Assembly (NCBI GenBank): GCA_905221605.1
Contig: CAJNDS010001657.1
Location: 1 to 64,000, forward strand
Direction: 5' to 3'
DNA: 64,000 nucleotides
From: Symbiodinium natans
Lineage: Eukaryota > Sar > Dinophyceae > Suessiales > Symbiodiniaceae
Shown here: in pieces, positions 54,162 to 64,000 of the stretch
Layout of the letters: each line of letters opens with the position of its first letter
Position numbering within the stretch: the stretch's first letter is position 1
The notes under the pieces: model-generated
The model's input: the letters and a program-made list of their open reading frames with translations, nothing else
Databases searched by the model: none
What the model was told of the DNA's origin: nothing
Position numbers and translations under genes: made by a program

Positions 54162-54723
54162 TAGAACGGAATAAGGGAACGGAATAAGGGTGGCGGGTGA
54201 GGAGAGGAAGCCATGAAAGAAGAGAGGGGAAACGACGAGCAACTCGGGCATCCTTCATGCCTTCTTGGGCTTCCTTGAGAAACGGGACACGTTCTTCACT
54301 TCCCGACTCCTTCTTTCCCTTCATCCTCCTCCTTTCTTCCATGTTTTAGTTTCCTGTTTTGTCGAGAGATTGAATCGGCCATTTTCTCGCCCTCTCCTTT
54401 CCTTTTTGCATTTTCAATCGAGCAAAGGGAAATGAACAATAAGAAGAGGAATCTCCAAGCTTAGTCTTCCTTGTTTGTTCTTTCGCGCATCTTTCACGGT
54501 TTTCTCTTCTCACACACTGAAACATGGAAGACTGAACCGAACACATGAAGAACAACAGGGAAACACACCAGCGGAAGAAACTAAACTTCGAACAGGGAAT
54601 CAGTAGCCCTCAGACTCTTTGGTCTCTAGGCCCGTCCTTGTTCATCTTTTGCAGGTATGCTATCTCGCTCTTGGTCCATTCTGACCTGGTTCAACAGTTC
54701 ACGGACTTGCGATATGGCAGCGC

Positions 54724-55098
54724 TCAGCTCAATGGCTCGTCGCATACCCGCATCACGCATACCCGCATCAACCCTGGAAGCACACACGCGTCTTGCCAAT
54801 GTTCGGAAAGTTTTGATCGAAGCCTCAAAGCAATTATGGCCAAAGATAAGATCGTATACCTTGCGTCCAGCACGACTTCAGGGCCCGGAGTGCTGTTGGA
54901 CACGGGTCCCGGCTCAACGCAAATTGACGACTCAGGGCAAACCAGTGGCTGTCCCTTGATCAGCTTCAATGTGGCCAAGAGCTCGGCTTGAGGGTCACAC
55001 CTCGAGTCGAGCTGGAGCCCGATAAAAACACACCACAGAAGCACTCGAAAGTCAAGTGCACGAACCCCCCACGAACACCCCCCCCCCCCCCCCCCCAA
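54724..55098 (-). CDS. Possible exon, unrecognised
   Basis: Minus-strand 124-codon frame. The stretch from ELLATLKLIKGQPLVCPE to YTILSLAIIALRLRSKL is protein-like. The frame begins inside a poly-C/poly-G run (55078-55098), so the start is not real. No family recognised. Confidence 0.2.
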   Translation of the reverse strand: MGGGGGGCSWGVRALDFRVLLWCVFIGLQLDSRCDPQAELLATLKLIKGQPLVCPESSICVEPGPVSNSTPGPEVVLDARYTILSLAIIALRLRSKLSEHWQDACVLPGLMRVCVMRVCDEPLS

Positions 55099-58000
55099 CC
55101 CCCTTCCGCAGTGCTCAGTCAGGCTTCGCGTTTTGAAACTCCAGCCGGGAGTCTGGAAATGCCTAGTTCGTAAGTCTTATCATTGAAAGACCAAGATGAT
55201 CCCATGCCGACACCACAGCACCCGCAATCCTCGTTCGAGTCCAAGTGACAGCACAGCGACTTTGAAGACTTCCTCTGGGGTTTAACATGTCGTGCTTCAC
55301 GGTTCTTGATGGATGCAGGGAACGTAGGTCCAGGTGGGAGTTCAATAACTTATGGTACAACGCCGGTGAGGAACTACAGTAGCTGCTCGAAGCCGGCCGT
55401 GGCTCAGCGGGTCCCCGAAACGAGCACAAAACCCAGGAGAATTTGAGACGCTTGCTTGACTTGTTCATCTCGAGATCGCCTTTGCTAAGGTTTGCTCTTT
55501 GAACAGATAGGACCCGACGAGGACCCGATAAGCGCTTGCAAGTACATCGCGCTGCCTCCACTTTGCATCACCTTGGCCCGACCGCGGGCCATCTCCCTGA
55601 AACCTTAGACTGGATGAGCTGAGGTTCTCCAAAAGCGCCACTTCCCAGCTCCTGGATGATGCGAAGCCTTTGCTTGCAGGTTTCGACTTTCATGAACTAT
55701 CATGCCCGGGCTTGAACATCGCCACTCAACAACTCAGCAAGACTTCCATACTCTGTCAAGGCTTTGACGGCTTTGACGCATCTTAAGGAGGCACCCGGGT
55801 CTCAGGGTGACGAGTTCAACCCCCCGATCCTTAAGCAGTTTGTGAGCAGCCCGCACGCCTTCCACAAAACCACAAAGAATCAGAAACACGCAGCCCAGTT
55901 CTTAAGCAAGTGTGGGCTGCCAAACCGCGCGGGCTGGCAACCCATTAGCTTAACAGTTGGGGGGGGGGGGTGTTTTGTGGTAAAGTGGAAGGCGTCTGGC
56001 AGCCTGCGCTTGCTTAAGAGTTGCAGCTTGGTCACCGACTCCTCCAGAAGAATGGCATCTGTGGGAACGTAGTCCTCTCAGTGAAGCCTGGGACTCAAGG
56101 TGCTCATATACTCCCCTATGATTGTCCAACGAACTGCGCCCGAAGCAACGTTAAGTGCACGAGTCGACTATGTCAAGTAGGACGCACATGGCACGAGCAC
56201 AACACATTCTAGAAATGTACGAGTGACTCACAAGTGGGCATCTTCCTTTCGAAGAAAAGCCACGCCTATCTATCTTAGCAAAGTGACATGTTTGTTGTTG
56301 ACAAGTCGCTCATGTGCCCGCAGTAATCGCAGCCCCTAACCCTGGACAGTCATCTTTGTTCCAGGAAGCGGGAAAAGGGAACGCTAGGAAACTTAGGAAA
56401 CCGAAACTCCTGAACAGGCTGCTTGCCCTTGAGCCGGCGGGTACCTACGAAGCTGGAAACATTGACGTCTTTCTGATTCCTAAGCCCTAAGCCCTACAGT
56501 CTTGAAAAGGTTCGCCGTAAAAAGGTATCAAACGCATGGGCATGTGGGCTGCGATGTTTCTTAGGTTCCTGCCGTGTTCTGTGTTGACACGCGCTGCACT
56601 TGTTTACAGCCTGCCGCAAGGGTCTCTGTGCCGCAAGCCCTCAGCCCCGCCTTTTTGCATCCGGGCTTGCGCAGTCGCTAAGAGACTCGATTCGAAGGAT
56701 TGGCGATCCAAGCGCTGCAGGGTGCTCTTGTCGACATCGCCGGCTGTCGCCAGCGTTCAGTTTCGGGCTGAGGGTTCAGGATGGTTCATAATCTTGCCAT
56801 GAATATATATATACATATATATATATACACATACTTTTCTCTCTTCTCTTGTGGATCTCAGCCGAGATTGCTGGGATTGCTTTGAACGTCTTGAAGGGGC
56901 AGTGCAATAAACTATATCTGCACGTGTACCCCGGTCTCCGAAAGGCCTGAAGGCCTGGAAGGGCTTGAAGACTATGGCTGCAGGGCTGTAGAATGCCGAG
57001 AGGCTAGAGACCGCCAACGGAAGCTTCTCGCCATTCACGAGCATGCGCAAGCCTGTCTCCTCTGCCACACCGTGCTGCTGGGAAAGGTGGTAGAAATTTC
57101 TATGCAAGTTCAGCCTTCTCTACAATCAACAGGGTCGACAAACTGGGACCCTGTGAGCTCTGTTGACTCTGTTATCTCGAGGTCGTAACAGGTAGCGATT
57201 CTACCTACGAAAAACGCACGCAAATTGCGCTAAGGACACCAGTCAGAAGGCACCATGCGCAGCCCTGCCTACTTCCAGTTAGTCCCGAACTGCACGCTTG
57301 AAGCAAGACACTGCAGTGAAGGGGTCATCGAGTCTTCTACATTAAGCCCTGAACCCTCACAACCACACATTCCAGCGGCTTACGCCTCGAGCTCGGGTGG
57401 CTTAGGTTTTATTTGGAGATGAGACCTAGATTTTTTGTCAACATATGGTACTCGGACCGAGCATCGTTGAAGGCTCGTAGGCGCGGGAGAGTGAGATCAT
57501 CATCTTGCAAAGAAGTGTGCCTTCAGAGATTGGAGGGCTTAGGGTTCGGGACATATTCTGGGAAATCAGCAAGGAGTGAACAGGGATTTGCTTGTGACAG
57601 CATGTGCAAGGCAAAGGCGAATCGGCATCTCAGAGATTTCGGAACGGAAAAAACATTGAGGCTCTGACCTCCTTAAGTCTGGAACCTTGACGCCCGAAGC
57701 CCCGGTGCACAACACGAAAGACTTTCAACAGGCATAGGAGCTCGAATCGCATGGCATGGTCCACCGGCAGACATGCGAGCAGCGAGAGAAGTGCTCCAAA
57801 CATGAAGGCGTATTGCCCAGGACGTGCTGGAATCTGGCTCCTGTGCAATGCAGGCATGTGAGCAGAGGCAGTTTCGGGATTCACATGTGTGCAAGGGGGT
57901 CACACACCATACCATAACCACCCTGACTCCTGGACCTTTTCCATGCCCCGGACAAGCCTGCAGAAGACTTCTAGGTGTCAGCCCAAGGGGCTTAGAAACC

Positions 58001-60039
58001 AAGATGCCTGTTGCAGCTCCAAAAAAGCACTTGTAGTTACGTAGTTCAAGTGCTAGAATGACTAGGGAACCCTTGCCTTGGCTTGGACACGCAGGCAGCT
58101 GGTACTCTAGGCCCCTTACCCTTTACCCTTCTGTGACAATCCATGTCTGCGAGTGTAAAGGTCCTATTTTGTAGAGTTCCCTCTCAACATGTGAATGGAA
58201 TAGAGGTTCTCCTAGGAAACACGAAGAAAAAAAAACATCCAAAACAAAAGGCAGGCTTATGCAAAGCCCTTCAGTCTCCAAAGCCTGCAAACTCGAGCAC
58301 GATAATGGCAAGAACGGTGTAGATCTGGCAGTCAAACCTTCGTCGGTCTTGCACAAATCTAAATAAGTTGTCGGATCTTCCAGTTTTCGACGGAGAGCAC
58401 TTGGGATGTGAGGTGCGTATTTTACTTTAGTAGTCAAAATTGCCATTCATCAAGTAACGACCAAAGTCTTGGCGTGAGCACAACGAAAAAGCCTAGACTT
58501 CCCACAAACTACAGCAATGCTTGGATGCTGTGACATTCGCCCAAGGAGCCCTCGCAATTTTGGGGAATTGTTGGGTTAATGGTTGCATCAGGCCTACAAA
58601 GGGCCTACTCGGCGCTGCTCGGCTTGTCGGCTTGGGTACAGGGCTTGTAAAAGCTCAGGCGCGGCAGCGACTGTAGTTGCCCCAGGCAGCGCAGAAGCAA
58701 AAAAAGCTCTGGAGCCAAGAGGGGCTGCGATCAAAAGGACGTGCTTTGGGATTCTGGGGCTGAAGTTTCTAAGGTTGGAGGTTTCAAGTTTGGGTCCAAA
58801 GCTTTTTTCTCTGTGAGGCTGTGCGATCTAGCTGGGCCAAAAAACACCCAACATTTCTGAACAGATTGCGGCAACACTATTTGGGGATCTAGGAAAAGCT
58901 GTTTCGGGTTTGTGTGTGCAATGTCCACACCTAACGCAAATGCCTATGCGTAGGTCGGTGCGGGGTCCATGACAGTATGACAGATTCAATGAGGCCATTG
59001 GGGGATGCAGTATTCTCAAAACGAAACAGTACTGGAACAAACTCCAAGGCTGAAACCAAATATAAACTCCAAAATCAGTCCACCTCCATTGCGACGCGGA
59101 GGGTCTCAACTTGTTTAGGTCGGGCTCTTTCAACATCGGGACCAAGGGTTTTGGCTTGTGGTGAGAATCTGCCCTTTTCCATCGGAGCATGTCATGGACC
59201 CGGCTGCGCTGCTGCAGCCATTCTGACTGAACTGGGCGGATGATGTCGAATGAAGGCATTGGTGCTCAGGCACGCGGCTAGGTCTGCACAAGCCTTTTTG
59301 AACTACAGTGCAAAGAATTTGATACTGAGACTTCTCTTAGACAACCATTTTTCGACGCAGCAACGTCTCCTGCTCAGCGCACAGCACCTTTGCAGCAGTC
59401 AGGCAAATCCAAGGAATGTGTTGCGCCCCAAGTGGGTCGTAGGGTGATCAGACGTGACTGACTCCATGAGCCCTTTCTACAGCAAGCGCTCAAGCATAAT
59501 ATCCAATACCACCAATAATGCACTTCCTGCTGCACTCCCTCCGGGCCAAACAACATGCAAATCTCACATACAAGAGCCTTCACTCCGAAAGTGCTCTCGA
59601 CGTCCTGAGGTTGTGGAGGCTTATTTGTTTGCTCTCTATACAGCCGTAATGGGGGATGGGGCGGGTCTCAGCTCTTCTTCAACTGCTCAATCTTCTGCTT
59701 GCGAAAAGCTGTGTTTCTTTCACGAGCACGGCATCTCACTGGTCCGTGGTTCTTTGCTTTATTCGGTGTCTTCCGGTTTCTACGAATCTCTCTTGGGACA
59801 GCTTTTTGTATCTTTTGGGAGAGGGTGGGTGGGTGGTCGGGGGCGGGGGGTAAGATGGAAATCCAGAGGCTATGCCGCAGGTGCGTGTGTTGTAGACATG
59901 TTACGTTTAGAGGAAACACCCGCAGAACAGATGCAACACACACGCGGCGTATGCACACTGTGCCGGGAACGCACAGGGCACGGAGGGCGCGCAAAGCATG
60001 CGGCAGGTGCAAGGCCCAAGGACGAATTTGTATAGAGCC
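55099..60039. other. No recognisable gene
   Basis: Only short ORFs. A minus-strand stretch near 56950-57107 (HGVAEETGLRMLVNGEKL) and one at 58828-59259 look protein-like but have no recognised domain. Small repeats: (AT)n at 56800-56830, G run near 55961, and CCTAAGCCCTAAGCCC near 56482. Confidence 0.35.
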
Positions 60040-60310
60040 GGCGCTCTTCCTAAGCCCTAAGCCCGCCCTCAACCCGCTCTCTCTAAATCCTAAGCCCTAG
60101 ACCCTGAGCCTTAAACCCGAAACCATAAGCCCTGACCCCTAAACCTTAATACAGTAATCCTGAGCCCGAAGCCCTAAGCCCTAAACCCAAAGCCCTAAGA
60201 CGTAAACCCTAAACCCAATGCCAAAAACCCAAGCCTTAAATCCTAAGCCCTCAGACCTAAACCCTAAGCCTTGAGCCCCAAACCCTATACAGATTGAACC
60301 TTGAGCTCTA
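60040..60310. repeat. Degenerate telomere-like (CCCTAAA/CCCTAAG)n
   Basis: About thirty diverged units such as CCCTAAGCCCTAAACCC and CCTTAAACCC over 270 bases. Many A-to-G changes mark it as old. Confidence 0.85.
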
Positions 60311-63300
60311 AACCCTTTGCGTTCAACCCAAAAGAGTCTTATGCCCTTCTGTCCGATCCGAAAAACGATGAGAGTTCGAGTATGGCGACGATGGCACGCC
60401 ACGCACACGCGAGTGCTGTCACTGAGTTTAAAGTGCGAGAGAAGCGCGCTGTTGAAAGGTATAAACGTGGCGTGAGCGAAGCGGCAGGATCTCCTGACGG
60501 TCTCGCCTCTTGTTTTGAGCTCTCTCTTCTCTCTCTGTGTACATCGTACTGCATTAATAAAGTTCTTTCAACCATTCGTTGTTTCAAATTTGTTGCTTTC
60601 TCTCTCCTTCTGCATTTCTCAATTATCTCTCTCGTTCCGCTCTGCATTTCTTGCTTTCCGGCCTTTCCCTCTGTGAAACAGCGCCCTCTCCCCACGAACA
60701 CGCAGATCCAAAGCGTAGGTCCGTGTGGTAGGTTCAAATAGATGCCGGGTCTTCGAGGTCGGGCTTTAGAGCTCGAAGTCGCTTGGACTGAAGTTGTTAG
60801 AGTTCAGAGGGTTCAGCAACTCGGCTGTTCGTAGAACCCAATCCTCAACTCTAGAACCGGTAAGTCAAATCAAGTATGACAGCAAAGGTTTGGGGCTTTC
60901 GCGTCTTGACAAGTCTTTGGGGCTCAAGCACCCTGCAAACCGACTAAACCGACAGTCCTTGATGTCTTGGATGAAGCGCTCCACGGAAGCATTGTACAGC
61001 TGTCTTAGTGTGGCAAGCAATCCGGCACAATCATTCCCACAGCGGTGTAGGCAACGAAACATTGAACGTCTCGCGTCGACCATACGCGGTCAACTCTGCA
61101 TCAAAACTGGCAAGGGTTGTCCGATGCCTGCGCTCTCCATGGGCTTCACTCTAAGCCATTTTGAAGCCTCCAATAGTTGTGGTCGCAGGCACCGGTCGGC
61201 TTGCGTCAGGTAATCGACTCCTACAGTCACTTGCGACCAGCTGCTTGCAGTCGAATCAAAGGTGCTCTCTTTATTTGCGCAGTCTGCTTACCAGCTAGGA
61301 AACCTTTCAGACTTCGATTCATGAATGCAAGCCCTTTCTGAGTCTCTCCACATTGGGCATACTTTTTCCGAACGCTGTCCTTCGAGAACATTTTGCGGCT
61401 GGGCCTCGACGGTGTCGTTGTAGCTGACCTTTGATAGGAGTGGCTTTTTTTGGCCGGTCTTAATTTGTTTTCGGTCCCTGTTTACTTGCTTCTACAGTAT
61501 ATCGTCTTGTGCAGCGAAATATTCGCGGAGGTTGGTCAAGGGACCTAGGACACGGGGTCCGAGGGTAGGCGGGATAGGCGGGAGGTGTGCTGGACGCCCT
61601 GTTTTCAGTCCTCCCCCGATGCCCCCAGAACCCGACATGTTGTGTTCGGCTCGCCTGTTTGGAAAGATGATCTGTGGCAAGAGGATTTTCGGAGGTTGGT
61701 CAAGGGGCCCTAGTGTGCTGCTCAGAACACTGTGTCAGCCTCAGCTTGCAACGTCACTCAACTTTTCGTGTGCCTGAGTAAGGCAACAAATGGCAGTCGA
61801 TATCGCATCGTTCGCAGATCGTCACTGCTTGTGCAAATATGCAATCCTAATCCTAAGAGGCTTGCGCCTGCACGCAGTCAAAAGGCATGCGCTGTACAGC
61901 GTACGTTGTTAGCTGCTCGTTGTTGGACAGACCACGGTCGAAATCGCGATCCAAACCTCTATTTCCAACAACAAGCAAAATTCGTACGACTGGCCGGGCC
62001 ACCTTCTCTCTTGGTCCAAGAACCACTTTTAAATTCTGCCCTGAGGTTTCGTCAGCAGATCTGGTGCAGTTTGCTGGACATGCAGCAGGCCATAGCAGTG
62101 GTAGTCATAGCTCCTTCACTACACAAGAACTCGCACATTCCCTGGTTAGTGTTCCCCTTCTTGAGAGTTTAGGACTCTAGGGTTCAATCGGCTCTGTTGG
62201 TTCTTTAGGCTTGAGGCCTTCCTGCCTCCCTGCCTTCCTTCTAGATCGATTTGATTCTGTTTGACCATTTGTGTGGTCTTTTGCTTGCTTCTTCTTCCCA
62301 ATTTCCTGTGGCCCCTGTCCCGTATGTCAAGGTCTTGTAATGTGTATGTCCACCTCTCGCTTCCGTCCGAGAGGCGCCGTGGTCCTCATCGGTGCCCTGG
62401 CAAAAAAGGGAACAGCAGTGCAAAACGGATCTTCAACACTGAGGATCCAAGTGAGATCACAACGACGAGTCATCGTTCTCTTGGCATCTAGTAGCTCAGA
62501 GCCCACTGTCTTGGAGAGACCCATGACGCTGCACCAGCACCCCGAAAAAAAACTGCTGAATGCCAACACGCTTTATTGCTCATTTTCTGAACTTGTAAAT
62601 GTAAGCTGAACCTCGAAGCCTCAGACACAAGCTTTCATTGACGCCCCAGCCTCAAACTTGCTCCAAGCTTCGAGGTCCGTGCAGTCGCAATGGCTGGGGA
62701 GGCTGCCTTCACAAAGGCATCGAGGGGTAGTCCGGTAGGGGATTCTGGGTCGAGCCCACTCAAAGAGAGGGGCATAGGGAAGATGCGGGAAGCTAGCCAT
62801 TTAAGACGCATCCTGCACAGGAGTTCGCAGCTTCGGATCACCCATGTGAGCCAAAGGCCTAAGTAAGCCCCAAACCTCTAAAGGCATTCAGAACAGCAGA
62901 AACAATTTCAAGCAGCACCGGCCCTCTGCCCGATGCCAGAAGCAGCCGAGTTTGTTTTGTGCATTTTCTTGGTCTCATGCGTGCAAAGGAGACCAGGTTC
63001 AAACAAAATCCTAACACTTTCTCCCAAAATTCACTACATGTAGATGTACTATATGTTCAGTCTGGGCACTCATGCCAGGCTAAGGGCTTAGGATTTCGGG
63101 TTGGTGACAACATGCGGAGGCGCCTTTAAGCTTTGCTGAGAAGAGGCACATGGTCTCGTGGTACGCCTGCATGGGCAGAATCTACTGAAAATGCTTTGAA
63201 GTTCTCATCGACACGCGCGCGCACGCACGCGATGACCATTGGAGAGTTTCCGACCTCACAGTGACGGGAGCAGAGAGTGGGGTTAGCAGAATTTCATGCA

Positions 63301-64000
63301 CATGACGGACTGGAAAGACAAATCCAGAATCTTGAAGCCGAAACCGCAGTGCTCTGGCCTCTGTCACCCCTACCAAGGAGGCCGACTTCATGTTCCGAAT
63401 GGCCGCGACTACCTTGGCAACGGTTGGACATTTCTTCGTCCAGCTTCGCACACCTCAAAATACTGTGGCGACTGAACTGCAACCCCAAACTGCCCACACC
63501 AAACCCAGGCAAGAATCTTCTCTCTGGAAGCACCGCCTCAAGTTCCAAAAGGTCGGACCCTCGAAAGGATTAAGGTAAGGCTCTATGCCGTTCCTGACGC
63601 CCCCCCAACTGGCAAGAAAACAGGCTCGACGAGCGACGTCAGCAGTAGCTCCTCGTTCGTGTGGGCTTTGGCACGTCAACCGTGAGCATTGCCTGAAGCA
63701 AGGACGTGGGCCCGGCGACTGAGGGTCAAGAGACACTTGTTAGCGGCTCTTGGCTTGTCGCATGAACACAAGCCTGTCGAAACAGCAGCTTGCCCTGCAA
63801 AGCAGCATCGTCCCAGGAACTCACTCAAGTAAGCGCCAAGTCCTCCCTTGGCGGAGCCCGAAAAGCTAAACACACTAAACACGCCGAATTCGACCGAAGC
63901 AGCCCCTAAGCCTCATCCAGCCAAGGTTCATGTCTTGAGGGAAGTAGCAATGGAACTTGTCGAGGGAGATGCTGTAATTGCCATAGTGGGGTTCCCGGAT
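60311..64000. other. No recognisable gene
   Basis: Candidate exons without recognised domains: minus 60865-61083 (RFIQDIKDCRFSRFAGCL) and minus 62327-62569 (MTRRCDLTWILSVEDPFC). 60490-60680 is pyrimidine-rich. A short direct repeat, GGAGGTTGGTCAAGGG, occurs at 61528 and 61692. Confidence 0.35.

Noticed and set aside
61155-61175. AGCCATTTTG as a further spliced-leader relict
   Set aside because: Only ten matching bases and the leader's GGCTCAAG end is absent; expected by chance.
62327-62569. Minus-strand 80-codon ORF as a gene
   Set aside because: Both strands are open here and no domain is recognised; kept only as a candidate in the note for 60311-64000.

Overview
This window is eukaryotic nuclear DNA, most likely from a dinoflagellate of the Symbiodiniaceae or a relative. 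The pointers, in order of weight, are: a copia-type LTR retrotransposon whose LTRs carry a 21-nt sequence matching 18 positions of the dinoflagellate spliced leader (the last 15 perfectly); a retropepsin plus cytosine-methyltransferase-like polyprotein of the kind known from dinoflagellate retroelements; telomere-like CCCTAAA (TTTAGGG) tracts at several internal places; short exons bounded by AG|GC or AG|GT with the same bases repeated at both intron ends; and a broken copy of a high-copy protein family I recall from dinoflagellate gene catalogues. The genus cannot be told from sequence alone. Long ORFs are scarce because genes are split into small exons, so exon limits are approximate and many parts remain unassigned.

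Layout. 0-6 kb: a foldback element cut by the window edge, a 642-bp tandem repeat, a (TG)n tract, and the broken multicopy-family gene. 6-9 kb: telomere-like and purine/pyrimidine-biased repeats, then a possible membrane protein on the minus strand. 10.5-14 kb: two paralogous TIR-like exons (minus strand) from a segmental duplication. 15.9-17.6 kb: a decayed copia element with LTR remnants. 18.9-24.5 kb: a minus-strand, many-exon gene for a cysteine-rich modular (probably extracellular) protein. 25.5-26.4 kb: a Ser/Thr-rich ORF. 26.7-30.5 kb: six tandem exon-intron units, each coding one kelch blade, nearly identical except at three small loop segments. 32.7-38.0 kb: a young copia element (minus strand) with apparently identical 218-bp LTRs, inserted into a telomere-like tract with a 5-bp target duplication, and lacking integrase and reverse transcriptase. 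38.2-41.5 kb: nested satellite-like repeats. 41.5-42.1 kb: a second foldback element. 46.8-48.3 kb: a possible secreted protein. 49.1-51.1 kb: a minus-strand protein kinase in at least four small exons. 52-64 kb: mostly no recognisable genes, with another degenerate telomere-like block near 60.2 kb.

The most notable signal is the kelch array. Six blades, the number in KEAP1-type propellers, are almost constant in sequence, introns included, but change at the two residues after Ala-Arg and at the loop after Phe-Gly-Gly. In KEAP1-like proteins these positions line the ligand-binding face. Variable segments change length only by multiples of three, and identical variants recur in different combinations. 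That fits a tandemly amplified recognition domain whose binding face is diversified or reshuffled. Neighbouring TIR-like, kinase and cysteine-rich genes are suggestive company for a sensing locus, but nothing in the sequence proves that they work together.
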